Below are positions 1 to 8,658 of a stretch of DNA of 50,084 nt, one piece after another. Source of the DNA: Deltaproteobacteria bacterium (GTDB taxonomy: Bacteria; Desulfobacterota; Desulfuromonadia; Geobacterales; Pseudopelobacteraceae); assembly GCA_019162745.1 (NCBI GenBank), contig JAFLLC010000014.1, positions 37,686-87,769 on the forward strand, written 5' to 3'. The position numbers and the translations under genes are program-made. The stretch's first letter is position 1. Each line of letters opens with the position of its first letter. The notes under the pieces are model-generated. The model did not search any database, was not told the DNA's origin, and saw nothing but the letters and a program-made list of their open reading frames with translations.

Positions 1-768
1 CCGGCTGCAGCTGTTTCAGCTGGCAACATCCCTGCGGCAGCCGTACAGGAAGCACATACTGGCCGGCAACTCCTTAACCCCGAACAGCAGCTTGAAAAGG
101 GCCGGACGGGTGGTGAACCGGTTATTGTCAAAGAAATGGCAACATCGCTGCAGAGTATCGCATCTGCCAGTGAAACTACGTTGGGTTCAGACACTCCGCA
201 AAGCGGCGACAGCAATCAGATGCTGGAGCAGCAGATGCGCGGGCAGTTGAGCACGGAGCATCAGAAAGTCACAGCACTCCCTGCCAAGGAGGTTCCGGCT
301 GAATCTGTCCGTCAGGACATCCCGGAACAGGTTATGCATCAGGTAAAAGAGCGCTTGCTGCAGCACGAACTGAAACCAGGGAGTCAGCAAATTACGCTGA
401 CGCTTTCACCTGACAGCCTGGGTGAATTGAAAATGAACCTGAATCTTCAGGGGCAAAAACTTTCGGTAGAAATTTTAACTGAAAACCGGACGGTGCGGGA
501 TGCTATTGTACTGCATGCCGACGCACTCAAGGAATCGCTGGCACGGCAAAACATCACAATGGAGTCCTTTGACGTAACTACCGGAGGCAAAGGTTCGGGA
601 GGTCAGGGGCAGAACCAGAATGCCTGGCGTGAACTGGCCAAAGGGCAGCAACAGCAGCAGCTCTGGTCATCACCGCGCGGTTACAACACCGCACAGACTG
701 ATCTCCCCTCAGGCCACGGAGCGTATCAGAGGGAGCAGGGGCAGACAATGCTCGATATTCATTATTGA
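1..768 (+). CDS. fliK: Flagellar hook-length control protein FliK, C-terminal part (5' end outside window)
   Basis: The reading frame is open from base 1, so the gene begins upstream; the first internal ATG at 136 is not taken as the start. FliK is secreted through the flagellar export gate, measures hook length and switches substrate specificity by contacting FlhB. The visible 255 residues have a polar, Gln/Ser-rich variable part, then a typical Flg_hook domain from about base 340 to 580 (ITLTLSPDSLGELKMNL, then LKESLARQNITMESFDV). The tail is Gln/Gly-rich, including a run of five Gln. It is followed after 18 bp by flgD, the usual hook-gene order. The FlhB partner is encoded at 7546-8619 in the same operon. 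Confidence 0.9.
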   Translation, partial: PAAAVSAGNIPAAAVQEAHTGRQLLNPEQQLEKGRTGGEPVIVKEMATSLQSIASASETTLGSDTPQSGDSNQMLEQQMRGQLSTEHQKVTALPAKEVPAESVRQDIPEQVMHQVKERLLQHELKPGSQQITLTLSPDSLGELKMNLNLQGQKLSVEILTENRTVRDAIVLHADALKESLARQNITMESFDVTTGGKGSGGQGQNQNAWRELAKGQQQQQLWSSPRGYNTAQTDLPSGHGAYQREQGQTMLDIHY

Positions 769-786
769 AAGCGAGGTGACAAAATA

Positions 787-1446
787 ATGGTAAGTACAGT
801 AACTTCAACTACCGACACAACCGCAGCGGCAGCGGCGATGAAAAAGTCAGTCGGAATGGATAAAGATGATTTCATGAAGCTTTTTGTTGCTGAATTGCAG
901 TATCAGGATCCATTGGAGCCTTTAGATTCAAGCGCCATGCTGGACCAGCTTTCCCAGTTGTCTCTGGTGGAACAGTCATACAACAGCAACACCGCATTGA
1001 ATAATCTGCTGACGGCACAGAACAACTCCATCAGCCTGACCGCCGTTTCATTCATCGGCAAGGATGTCAAGGCAAACGGCAACAGCGCATCATTTGACGG
1101 CACCGTGTCGACAAATCTGCAGTTCAATCTGCCGCTTGCGGCGTCATCGACGCAGGTTTCAATCGTTAATAGTTCCGGTCAAACCGTCAGAACTGCGGCA
1201 CTCGGATCAAGCGGCGCTGGTGAAAACAGCTTCTCCTGGGACGGCCATGACAATAGCGGCGCTTTGCTTCCAGCAGGAGCGTACACTTTTAGCGTCAGTG
1301 CCACGGCAGCAGATGGCAGCTCTCTGGCTGCGACAACCTACACCACCGGCAGGATCGATGGAGTCGACCTTTCCGGCAGCACACCGGTACTGGCAGTAGG
1401 TGCTGTTTCGGTAGCATTGGGTGATGTCATCAGTATGGGGGTGTAA
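787..1446 (+). CDS. flgD: Flagellar hook assembly (capping) protein FlgD
   Basis: 219 aa. FlgD is the scaffold cap at the tip of the growing hook that allows FlgE subunits to polymerise and is later discarded. The N-terminal signature is clear: MDKDDFMKLFVAELQYQDPL, then DSSAMLDQLSQLSLVEQ (about residues 24-60). The C-terminal half has the FlgD Ig-like/tudor region, with FSWDGHDNSGALLPAGAYTF near residues 147-166. The ATG at 787 follows a GCGAGGTG ribosome site and lies 18 bp after fliK. Length is normal for the family. Confidence 0.95.
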   Translation: MVSTVTSTTDTTAAAAAMKKSVGMDKDDFMKLFVAELQYQDPLEPLDSSAMLDQLSQLSLVEQSYNSNTALNNLLTAQNNSISLTAVSFIGKDVKANGNSASFDGTVSTNLQFNLPLAASSTQVSIVNSSGQTVRTAALGSSGAGENSFSWDGHDNSGALLPAGAYTFSVSATAADGSSLAATTYTTGRIDGVDLSGSTPVLAVGAVSVALGDVISMGV

Positions 1447-1452
1447 CAGACA

Positions 1453-1839
1453 ATGATTGATCAGATTTTTATTCCGAATCCGGTTCAGCCGGGCAGGATC
1501 GACCGTCCGCAACCGTATAAACCGGCCGCCGGCCAGACTTCTAACTCGCCGTTTGCCCAGGTTCTGGATCAGAAGCTTCCGACTCAAGGGGTCAAGTTTT
1601 CACAGCACGCCCAGGATCGACTCCGGGCACGCAACATAAATTTTTCAGCCAATGATCTTGCCAACCTTGAAGGGGCTGTCAACAGCGTCGCCCAAAAAGG
1701 GGGGAAGGAATCGCTGGTAATGATGGGTGATTCAGCGCTGGTAGTAAGCATCAAGAACCGCACCGTGGTGACCGCCATGGACCGGGCCCAGATGAAGGGG
1801 AATGTCTTTACCAACATCGATTCAGCAGTGATTATTTAA
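1453..1839 (+). CDS. Flagellar operon protein of the TIGR02530 type
   Basis: 128 aa, starting 6 bp after flgD. I recognise the short conserved flagellar operon protein family (TIGR02530-like) that sits between flgD and flgE in many Firmicutes and deltaproteobacteria; its biochemical role is not established. The N-terminus is proline-rich and probably flexible. The conserved core starts at VKFSQHAQDRLRARNI and continues through GGKESLVMMGDSALVVSIKN to TVVTAMDRAQMKGNVFTNID. No signal peptide or membrane segment is visible. Position and spacing argue for a hook-assembly accessory role, which is inference. The family assignment is from memory of the motif and context. Confidence 0.8.
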   Translation: MIDQIFIPNPVQPGRIDRPQPYKPAAGQTSNSPFAQVLDQKLPTQGVKFSQHAQDRLRARNINFSANDLANLEGAVNSVAQKGGKESLVMMGDSALVVSIKNRTVVTAMDRAQMKGNVFTNIDSAVII

Positions 1840-1941
1840 AAACGCAGCAGGGCTGGTCCTCCGAGAGGAAGCCCCGAAACGCCGATCGATTGACGCGTTT
1901 CACACAAACCAATTCTCTCACACGTACAAGGAGGCAACACA

Positions 1942-3237
1942 ATGAGTATCACATCCGCAATGTTTACCGGCGTATCCGGCCTGCTGGCCAACGCAGAAGG
2001 CATCAACGTCATCGGCAACAACCTCGCCAACGTCAACACCGTCGGTTTTAAAAGTGGCCGCATGCTCTTTTCCGACATGCTTTCCGCCAATATCGGCAAC
2101 GAGTCGCAGATTGGTCGCGGTACACAGATCCAGAAGGTGGATAATATCTATAGCCAGGGGTCATTTGAAACGACCGAGGCGGTAACCGACCTGGCTATAC
2201 AGGGTAACAGCTTTTTTGCCGTTATGGATCCGAACGCCACGGCACCGGTCAACCAGAATGGCGCCATGCTGACCCGTGCGGGTGCTTTCCGTCTGGACAG
2301 CAACTTCACCCTGATAAATCCTGATGGATATCTGGTTCTGGATACCGCAGGTAATCCTATCAAATTCAGTGACAACGCAGCAGGAATTACCACTGCAAAC
2401 ACCGCGATCACTACGGCATATACCCCTCCCGCTACGGCTTATAACACTCAGGCCGGGACTGTAAATACTGCCGCCGGCACGCTTGTGACTGCAGTGGCAG
2501 CAGGTACAGTTGCAGAGGTAGCCGCTGCAGCTGCAATCCAGACAGCAACTGCAGCTGCACAAACAGCCGCTACTGCAGCTACTGTAGCTCCCAGTGCAGC
2601 CACCATTGCTGCTGCCGAAGCAGCATTTGCCACACTGACGTCAACGACCGCAGCCAACGGCGCTATCCTGGCTACAAATTTTGCCGCAGCTTTCACCACA
2701 TTTGATACGGCGCTTGCTACGGCAAATACGGCAAATACGGCCGCCATGACTACGGCAGCAGCTCCAATAGCAACTGCAGAGGCTTTATTGGGAACTGCAA
2801 ACGGTCTGGCGTTCAGCAAGATAACCAGTATCGATCCCAGCGGCCTGGTTACCTATCTGGGTAAGGATGGTATCACGACAAACTACTATAACACCTCCGG
2901 GCAGGTCGGTGTTGCCGCCAATGCTTCTAATGCCACGACCGTACAACGGTTGGCGGTCGTTTCGGTTGCCAACCCCGGCGGTCTTGAAAAAGCCGGCGGC
3001 ACGCTTTTCCGACCGACAACTTCATCCGGTATCTCCTCTGCGGCATTCACTTTGGCAACCAATTCTGCCAATGGCAGCAGTGAAAAGATCTACACGAACT
3101 CACTGGAACAGAGCAACGTGGATATGGCCGCTCAGTTCGTCAAAATGATCCTGACCCAGCGGGCTTACTCCGCTAACTCCAAGACCATTACCACGGCGGA
3201 TGAGATGACGCAGGAAGTCCTGAATCTGAAGCGGTAA
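1942..3237 (+). CDS. flgE: Flagellar hook protein FlgE with an Ala/Thr-rich internal insertion
   Basis: 431 aa. The start ATG has a strong AAGGAGG ribosome site. The N-terminal rod/hook signature is MFTGVSGLLANAEGINVIGN, then NLANVNTVGFKSGR. The C-terminal signature is SLEQSNVDMAAQFVKMILTQ followed by RAYSANSKTI. These ends form the D0 coiled coils that polymerise into the hook. Between IKFSDNAAG and AFSKITSIDPSGL lies about 130 residues made almost only of Ala, Thr, Val and Asn (about bases 2390-2806). This is unlike the ends and is discussed as a finding. FlgE is preferred over FlgF/FlgG because of the neighbours (fliK, flgD) and the SKITSIDPSGL middle segment. Confidence 0.88.
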   Translation: MSITSAMFTGVSGLLANAEGINVIGNNLANVNTVGFKSGRMLFSDMLSANIGNESQIGRGTQIQKVDNIYSQGSFETTEAVTDLAIQGNSFFAVMDPNATAPVNQNGAMLTRAGAFRLDSNFTLINPDGYLVLDTAGNPIKFSDNAAGITTANTAITTAYTPPATAYNTQAGTVNTAAGTLVTAVAAGTVAEVAAAAAIQTATAAAQTAATAATVAPSAATIAAAEAAFATLTSTTAANGAILATNFAAAFTTFDTALATANTANTAAMTTAAAPIATAEALLGTANGLAFSKITSIDPSGLVTYLGKDGITTNYYNTSGQVGVAANASNATTVQRLAVVSVANPGGLEKAGGTLFRPTTSSGISSAAFTLATNSANGSSEKIYTNSLEQSNVDMAAQFVKMILTQRAYSANSKTITTADEMTQEVLNLKR

Positions 3238-3263
3238 TTCGGCCGTAAGCAGAAATTGAAGGG

Positions 3264-3297
3264 CGGAGGCGTTTCCCTATTTTGGGATGCGCCTCCG
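3264..3297 (+). terminator. Stem-loop after flgE, possible terminator or processing site
   Basis: CGGAGGCG at 3264-3271 pairs with CGCCTCCG at 3290-3297. After a two-base mismatch, TCCC/GGGA extends the stem, leaving a TATTTT loop. No good T-run follows (TAACCGTTT), so it may be a weak or partial terminator, or an mRNA-stabilising hairpin between flgE and fliL. Confidence 0.5.
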
Positions 3298-3312
3298 TAA
3301 CCGTTTAAACAG

Positions 3313-3343
3313 TTGCAAAAACAGTCGATTCGTTTTACATAAT
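3313..3343 (+). promoter_or_regulatory. Weak candidate sigma-70-like promoter before fliL
   Basis: TTGCAA (3313-3318) and CATAAT (3338-3343) lie 19 bp apart in an AT-rich stretch between the post-flgE hairpin and fliL. Spacing is long and the -35 is imperfect. A separate promoter would fit the 159-bp gap and the hairpin upstream, but the call is tentative. Confidence 0.25.
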
Positions 3344-3396
3344 GCAATGAATAATTAATCCATTGAATTTATTATCCATTCGCGGAGGATTGGCAT

Positions 3397-3972
3397 ATGG
3401 CCAAGGAAGAGCAGGCACCGTCAGAAGAGGCCGCTGAAGGCGGCGGCAAGAAGAAAAAGATGATCATCATTATCGGTGCGGCAGTAGCGGTAGCGATAAT
3501 CCTGGGCGTTGTTGCCTTCATGATGCTGGGCAAAGACGACAAGAAAGCTAAAAAAGAGGGTGAAGCAGCTCAGACCGAAGGTGCAGCCGCTGGCGCGCAT
3601 GGCGCTCCGGCAGAGGCTCCGGCAGCCGGCGGCCATGGCGGCGCTGCTGCAGGTGGGGCGGCAAGTCCTGCCGCCAATATATTCCCGCTGGAGCCCTTTA
3701 TCGTTAATATCTATGACGGCCAGGAACTCCGCTATCTCAAGGTCAAAGTTGAGCTGGAAATGGTCGGCCCAGCTGTAAAGGGTGAAATCGAGGGGAGGTT
3801 GGCGCCGATCCGGGATTCTGTCCTGATCTTGCTCAGCGCGAAAACTCTTCAGGATATTCAGGATGTGCAGGGAAAAAACGCGCTCAAGGACGAAATCCTC
3901 GGGGCAATCAATAAGAATATTCCTCCCGGTAAGATCTCCAAGGTATATTTCACCGATTTCGTGGTTCAATAG
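3397..3972 (+). CDS. fliL: Flagellar basal body-associated protein FliL
   Basis: 191 aa. FliL is a single-pass inner-membrane protein around the stator units, affecting torque and swarming. A basic KKKKM stretch precedes one transmembrane helix (about residues 23-46). A low-complexity Ala/Gly/His linker follows (about residues 60-90), then the periplasmic FliL domain (FPLEPFIVNIYDGQELRYLK, later DEILGAINKNIPPGKISKVYFTDFVVQ). The start ATG has a GGAGG ribosome site 8 bp upstream. It begins the fliLMNOPQR-flhB run, with 8-17 bp to fliM. Length is normal apart from the longer linker. Confidence 0.93.
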   Translation: MAKEEQAPSEEAAEGGGKKKKMIIIIGAAVAVAIILGVVAFMMLGKDDKKAKKEGEAAQTEGAAAGAHGAPAEAPAAGGHGGAAAGGAASPAANIFPLEPFIVNIYDGQELRYLKVKVELEMVGPAVKGEIEGRLAPIRDSVLILLSAKTLQDIQDVQGKNALKDEILGAINKNIPPGKISKVYFTDFVVQ

Positions 3973-3989
3973 GTACCGCGGTGGCAGCA

Positions 3990-4970
3990 ATGGAAAAGAT
4001 CCTCTCAAAAGCAGAAATCGAAGCGCTGCTCAACGCCGTCTTTGAAGGTCGCATAGAACCTGAAAAGGAGCTCGCCAAAGCAGAGGGATCGGTTGCAACC
4101 TACGACCTGGTCAACGCCGATTCCCACAAGGGGTTTGTCCCTAATCTAGATATCATTTACGACAGTTTTATCCGCTACAACCGTGTCAATCTCTCCAACC
4201 GCCTGCGCAAATCAGTTGAAATAAAAAAAGTCGGCGCCCGTTCCTATAAATTCGATGATTTTCTTCAGACGCTGCCGTCGCCGGTCTGCATGGGCATTTT
4301 CAAGATTGAGCCGCTCAAGGGGGCCGCTCTGATCTCTTTTGACAGTACCCTCGTACTGTCACTTGTTGACAGCCTTCTGGGCGGAACCGGCAGTGCGAAG
4401 GTCCCCCTTGCCAATCGCATGTTTACCTCGATTGAAATTCGTCTGATGGAAAAGATTGTCGGAGATGCGCTCCAGGATCTGGAAAAGGCCTGGGCGCCGT
4501 TGTATGCCACACGTATGAACCTGCTGCGGATGGAAATGAACCCGCGTCTGCTTAATATCGTGCCGCCTGAATATCAGATCGTGACCATGACCCTCAAGAT
4601 CCAGATTGACGATGTCTCCGGCAATATGATGTTTGCAGTACCGTTCATGACCATCGATCCGATCCGGGACAAGCTCAAGACCGGTATGCAGTTTGACCTG
4701 ATGGCGATCGACCCGCAGTGGTCATTCCGTCTTTCTTCCGAGATACTGGAGGCACCGATGGAGACAACCGTTGAAATGGGAAATGCCAGCATCACCCTGC
4801 GCGAACTACTTGACCTGGCCCCGGGTGATACCATCATGCTTGATAAGGCCTGTTCAAGCGAAATGGTCGTCAAGGTCGAGGGGATTCCCAAGTATTTCGG
4901 GATTCCGGGCATCAAGCATGGCAACAAAGCGATTCAAATCAGCAAGATTTGCGATAAGAGGGGGCAGTAG
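3990..4970 (+). CDS. fliM: Flagellar motor switch protein FliM
   Basis: 326 aa from the ATG at 3990; a GTG at 3981 in the same frame would add three residues. The ATG is chosen because FliM proteins typically begin with this MEKILSKAEIEALL motif, the helix that binds CheY-P. The middle domain (about residues 45-225) has the CheC-like fold and contacts FliG. The C-terminal SpoA domain (about 250-320, ITLRELLDLAPGDTIMLDKA) pairs with FliN in the C-ring. It overlaps fliN by one base (TAGTG), indicating translational coupling. Confidence 0.95.
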   Translation: MEKILSKAEIEALLNAVFEGRIEPEKELAKAEGSVATYDLVNADSHKGFVPNLDIIYDSFIRYNRVNLSNRLRKSVEIKKVGARSYKFDDFLQTLPSPVCMGIFKIEPLKGAALISFDSTLVLSLVDSLLGGTGSAKVPLANRMFTSIEIRLMEKIVGDALQDLEKAWAPLYATRMNLLRMEMNPRLLNIVPPEYQIVTMTLKIQIDDVSGNMMFAVPFMTIDPIRDKLKTGMQFDLMAIDPQWSFRLSSEILEAPMETTVEMGNASITLRELLDLAPGDTIMLDKACSSEMVVKVEGIPKYFGIPGIKHGNKAIQISKICDKRGQ

Positions 4971-5269
4971 TGAGTGATACGCCTGAAGATAACCAAACGC
5001 CGCTTGACAAGAAAAACCTCGACTTCATTCTTGATATCCCGTTGCAGGTGACTGTCGAGCTGGGGAGAACCAAGCTGCTGGTCAAGGATATTCTGCAGCT
5101 TAATCAGGGCGCGGTCGTTGAGTTAACCAAGCTGGCCGGAGAGCCGCTGGATATTTTTGTCAACTCCAAACTGGTGGCTCGCGGTGAAGCGGTCGTCGTC
5201 AACGAAAAGTTCGGTGTCCGCCTTGTGGATATCGTCTCTCCTAACGAGCGGGTGGAGAAAATCCTGTGA
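4970..5269 (+). CDS. fliN: Flagellar motor switch protein FliN
   Basis: 99 aa with a GTG start sharing one base with the fliM stop. It is essentially a single SpoA domain: LDIPLQVTVELGRTKLLVKD, then NQGAVVELTKLAGEPLDIFV and VVNEKFGVRLVDIVSPNER. It forms the lower C-ring with FliM and docks FliH/export components. Length is typical of short FliN forms. The stop overlaps the GTG of fliO by four bases. Confidence 0.95.
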   Translation: MSDTPEDNQTPLDKKNLDFILDIPLQVTVELGRTKLLVKDILQLNQGAVVELTKLAGEPLDIFVNSKLVARGEAVVVNEKFGVRLVDIVSPNERVEKIL

Positions 5270-5685
5270 AAGGTGCGGCCACCGCACTTCTTTTACTCCT
5301 ACCCGTTACAGCATCGGCTGCCGAGAGTTCCGGACAGCAGTTCAGTTTTCTGGCAAGCCTTCTGCAAATGATCGCTGCCCTGGCACTTGTTATCGGCCTT
5401 ATCCTGATTATATGGCATTTTTCCGGCAAGCTGCTGAGAGGGATACCGGCCGGACAGCATCTGCTTTCAAAGCATATCCGCCTGGTAGAAACCCGTTATC
5501 TCGGGCCGAAAAAGTCTCTTTTGCTGGTTGAGATTGGGGGGGAATACCTGCTGCTGTCAAGCAGCGAAGCAGGCCTGACACTTATCAAGCAGATCGACAT
5601 GCTGGAAGAGATCGAAGTTATCGAAGAAAAGACGGATCAGAGTCATTTTGACAAACTAATGACTCGATTGAGACAGACATCATGA
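5266..5685 (+). CDS. fliO: Flagellar biosynthesis protein FliO
   Basis: 139 aa. GTG start inside the fliN stop (GTGA overlap). FliO is the assembly chaperone of the FliP-FliQ-FliR export gate. A signal-like hydrophobic N-terminus (GAATALLLLLPVTASA) is followed by a transmembrane helix (about residues 33-52, MIAALALVIGLILIIWHF). The cytoplasmic FliO domain has RLVETRYLGPKKSLLLVEI. FliO is poorly conserved, so position between fliN and fliP is important evidence. It overlaps fliP by four bases (ATGA). Confidence 0.9.
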   Translation: MKGAATALLLLLPVTASAAESSGQQFSFLASLLQMIAALALVIGLILIIWHFSGKLLRGIPAGQHLLSKHIRLVETRYLGPKKSLLLVEIGGEYLLLSSSEAGLTLIKQIDMLEEIEVIEEKTDQSHFDKLMTRLRQTS

Positions 5686-6461
5686 GTACCGCCATGACAA
5701 CAAGGCACCTCACAAAACGCACCATTATCTTCAGCCTGACCGCCCTGCTGCTGGCGGCCGGTGCCGTGGCATATGCCGAGCCGATTCCGTTTCCGGCGCT
5801 TAATATCGGGGTCGGCACCGCTACCAAGCCGAATGACGTTGCGGTCACGGTGCAGATCTTCCTGCTGCTGACGATCATGTCGCTCGCTCCAGGGCTGCTG
5901 ATCATGACGACTTCATTCACCCGCATCTCCGTCGTACTCTCCTTTCTGCGCACCGCAATGGGAACCCAGGCGGCTCCTTCCAACCAGATTATTCTGGCGC
6001 TATCGATGTTTCTGACGTTCTTCATCATGACGCCGGTCTGGCAGCAGATCAACAAGGATGCCTACCAGCCGTGGAAGGCACAGCAGATCAGTCAGGAGCA
6101 GGCGATGGAGCGGGCCGTCAAACCGGTGCGCTCGTTCATGCTCTCCCAGACGCGGGAAAAAGATCTCGCACTCTTTGTGAGCCTGTCCAAGCTGCAGCGG
6201 CCGAAAAATGCCGCAGATATTCCGACCCTTACCATCATCCCGGCCTTTATGATTTCGGAACTGCGGACTGCGTTCCAGATCGGATTTTTGATCTATATCC
6301 CCTTTATCGTTGTTGATATGGTTGTAGCATCGGTGCTGATGTCGATGGGGATGATGATGCTGCCGCCGGTCATGATATCGCTGCCGTTTAAAATACTGCT
6401 CTTTGTTCTGGTCGATGGGTGGGGGCTGGTAATCGGTTCACTCGTAAAAAGTTTTGAATAG
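5682..6461 (+). CDS. fliP: Flagellar type III export gate protein FliP
   Basis: 259 aa. FliP is the main ring component of the export pore. A cleavable-type signal peptide (about residues 14-33, ending AYAEP) is followed by the FliP signature MSLAPGLLIMTTSFTRISVV, then LSFLRTAMGTQAAPSNQI. Transmembrane segments follow near residues 60-80, 105-125, 205-225 and 230-250, with a soluble loop between. Start ATG overlaps the fliO stop. All conserved blocks are present. Confidence 0.97.
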   Translation: MSTAMTTRHLTKRTIIFSLTALLLAAGAVAYAEPIPFPALNIGVGTATKPNDVAVTVQIFLLLTIMSLAPGLLIMTTSFTRISVVLSFLRTAMGTQAAPSNQIILALSMFLTFFIMTPVWQQINKDAYQPWKAQQISQEQAMERAVKPVRSFMLSQTREKDLALFVSLSKLQRPKNAADIPTLTIIPAFMISELRTAFQIGFLIYIPFIVVDMVVASVLMSMGMMMLPPVMISLPFKILLFVLVDGWGLVIGSLVKSFE

Positions 6462-6471
6462 GTAACCTATA

Positions 6472-6741
6472 ATGACTCCCGAATTAGTCGTACAACTTGC
6501 CCGGCGCAGTTTTGAAGCCACGATCCTGCTGGCTGCGCCGCTCCTGATCGCCAGCCTGGTCATCGGCCTTATCATCAGTATCTTTCAGGCTGTCACCTCT
6601 ATCAACGAGGCGACGCTGGCCTTTGCCCCGAAAATCGTCGCCGTCATGGTCGCCATGATCATTTTCTTCCCCTGGATGATGAGCTACATGAGCGATTTTA
6701 CCCGTGAGATATATTCTTTCATCGCTACCATGAGGCGTTAG
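6472..6741 (+). CDS. fliQ: Flagellar type III export gate protein FliQ
   Basis: 89 aa, two transmembrane hairpin helices, typical FliQ size. The motif IISIFQAVTSINEATLAFAP is diagnostic for FliQ/SctS. Starts 10 bp after fliP; fliR follows after 6 bp. FliQ packs around the FliP-FliR core of the export gate. Confidence 0.96.
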   Translation: MTPELVVQLARRSFEATILLAAPLLIASLVIGLIISIFQAVTSINEATLAFAPKIVAVMVAMIIFFPWMMSYMSDFTREIYSFIATMRR

Positions 6742-6747
6742 CCTCCC

Positions 6748-7542
6748 ATGTTCCCGCTACTCCCCTTTCCATCCCCACGCGAAGTCATTTTTTTCATGCT
6801 GGTGTTAAGCCGTGTCGCGGGCATATTTGCCGCACTGCCGGTTTTCGGCGGCCGCACGGTGCCGACCCGTATCAAGGTGGTCGTCGTATTCATGATTACG
6901 CTGGTCTGCTTTCCGACTCTCTCGGTAGCGATCCCCCAGGTGCCGCCGGATGTTTTCAGCCTCGCCCTGCTGGCTCTCAGCGAAGTTATGGTCGGCCTGA
7001 CGCTGGGATTCATCACCCAGATCATCTTTGCCGCAGTCGAATTCAGCGGCCAGATCATCGGCATGCAGATGGGTTTGACAATTTCATCGATCATAGATCC
7101 ATCCAGAGGCACGCAGGTCCAGATCATGTCAGTCGTCCAGACACTGTTTGCAACCCTGATGTTTCTGTCGCTTAACATTCACCACCTGTTTATCCGGGCC
7201 ATTATGGACAGCTTCAGGGTGGTCCCGCTCGGGGGGTGGCACCTGAGCGGGGAGCTGGTCAACTTTCTCGTCATGCGCACCGCTGATATTTTCATCATCG
7301 GTATCCGTCTGGCCGCGCCGGTCATGGTTGCCCTGCTCCTTACCACGGTAGCGCTCGGCATCATGGCCCGGGCCTTTCCGCAGATGAATATCTTCATGAT
7401 CAGCCTGCCGCTCAACGTCGGACTGGGGATGGTAATCCTCGGGATGACTCTGACCATATTCTTCCACGTTCTCGAGGTCTCCTTCAGTAATCTTTCCGGC
7501 CAGATAGCTGCGCTTTTCCGGCTTATGGCAATGGGGGGATGA
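6748..7542 (+). CDS. fliR: Flagellar type III export gate protein FliR
   Basis: 264 aa, a polytopic membrane protein with about six hydrophobic helices. Family features include RVAGIFAALPVFGGRTVPTR near residues 20-39, the segment AAVEFSGQIIGMQMGLTISS, and IMARAFPQMNIFMISLPLNV. FliR closes the FliP ring of the export gate. Sits 6 bp after fliQ and 3 bp before flhB, the normal order. The complementary-strand ORFs here are shadows. Confidence 0.96.
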   Translation: MFPLLPFPSPREVIFFMLVLSRVAGIFAALPVFGGRTVPTRIKVVVVFMITLVCFPTLSVAIPQVPPDVFSLALLALSEVMVGLTLGFITQIIFAAVEFSGQIIGMQMGLTISSIIDPSRGTQVQIMSVVQTLFATLMFLSLNIHHLFIRAIMDSFRVVPLGGWHLSGELVNFLVMRTADIFIIGIRLAAPVMVALLLTTVALGIMARAFPQMNIFMISLPLNVGLGMVILGMTLTIFFHVLEVSFSNLSGQIAALFRLMAMGG

Positions 7543-7545
7543 CCT

Positions 7546-8619
7546 ATGGCTGAAGATTCGGACAAACACTCCAAAACAGAACAGCCAACCGGTAAAAGGC
7601 TCGAAAAGTCGCGCGAAGACAGTCCGCCGCCGATGAGCCAGATGCTGACGTCCTCTCTCACCCTGCTTACCGGTATCGTCAGCCTCTATATCTTCGGCAG
7701 CTTCATGATGGATGGCCTCAAACAGAGTACTGTCAAGATCCTGTCAACCATAGGCACCTTTCAGCTTACCGAAGCAAACCTCTACGTCCTGCTCCTTAAA
7801 CTGTTTGGGACCGTTGTACTGCTGCTGGCTCCAATTATCGTAACAATCATAGCCACCGCCGTCCTTTCCAAGCTGGTTCAGGACAACGGCAGGTTTGAGT
7901 TCCAGACATCACGAATGAAAATTAGTTTTGACAAGCTCAATCCGCTGAACGGTTTCAAGCGGCTCTTTAACAAAGATGCCCTGGTTGAGATGCTGAAATC
8001 GCTCCTCAAACTCCTGGTCGTTGCCTGGATAGCTTATGGGGTGGTGCGCGATGAAATGCAGAATATCACCTTTTTGGCGGAGGCTGATATTCAGACGATC
8101 TTCGATTTTGTCGGCCACATCTCTTTCAAGATCGTTATTCACACCTGCGGCATTCTGATCGTTCTCGGCCTGTTTGACATGCTTTATGTCAAGTGGCAGC
8201 ATACCGAAAAGCTCAAGATGACCAAGCAGGAGGTCAAGGACGAGCATAAAGAATCCGACGGCAACCCTGAGACCAAGGGTAAAATCAAGAGGATGCAGTT
8301 TCAGATGGCGCGTCGCCGGATGACCAAAATTATCCCGCTGGCCGACGTGGTTATCACCAACCCGACCCACTTTGCTGTCGCGCTCAAATATGACCGGCAG
8401 AAGATGGTCGCGCCGGTTGTCCTCGCCAAGGGTATGGATATCATGGCAGAGGCGATCAAAAAAATCGCCCGTGAACACAGTATCACTCTTGTGGAAAACC
8501 GTTTCCTTGCCCGTGAACTCTATGATCAGGTGAAGGAAAACGAACCGATACCGGAAGCGCTCTACGCGGCTGTTGCCGAGGTGTTGGCGTATGTCTACAA
8601 GTTGAAGGGGAAGGTTTGA
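7546..8619 (+). CDS. flhB: Flagellar export switch protein FlhB
   Basis: 357 aa. Four transmembrane helices in the N-terminal 210 residues are followed by a cytoplasmic autocleaving domain. The N272-P273-T274-H275 site is intact within VVITNPTHFAVALKYD; cleavage after Asn lets FliK switch export from hook to filament subunits. The N-terminal family motif is present as EQPTGKRLEKSRED, but the usual basic segment after it is replaced by SPPPMSQ. The C-terminus is complete (ALYAAVAEVLAYVYKLKGKV). It is the last gene of the flagellar run. The next gene, after 39 bp, belongs to an unrelated efflux operon. Confidence 0.96.
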   Translation: MAEDSDKHSKTEQPTGKRLEKSREDSPPPMSQMLTSSLTLLTGIVSLYIFGSFMMDGLKQSTVKILSTIGTFQLTEANLYVLLLKLFGTVVLLLAPIIVTIIATAVLSKLVQDNGRFEFQTSRMKISFDKLNPLNGFKRLFNKDALVEMLKSLLKLLVVAWIAYGVVRDEMQNITFLAEADIQTIFDFVGHISFKIVIHTCGILIVLGLFDMLYVKWQHTEKLKMTKQEVKDEHKESDGNPETKGKIKRMQFQMARRRMTKIIPLADVVITNPTHFAVALKYDRQKMVAPVVLAKGMDIMAEAIKKIAREHSITLVENRFLARELYDQVKENEPIPEALYAAVAEVLAYVYKLKGKV

Positions 8620-8658
8620 GCTGTTATCTATTGGTGGAGAGTCGATAAGGGACGTGAA

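Noticed and set aside
2448-2819. Minus-strand 123-codon open frame opposite flgE
   Set aside because: Its Ala/Val-only product reflects the absence of stops in the Ala/Thr-rich repeat of flgE; no ribosome site.
7129-7661. Overlapping minus-strand frames of 146 and 160 codons opposite fliR and flhB
   Set aside because: Charged, repetitive products antisense to conserved membrane proteins; they are shadows of fliR-flhB.
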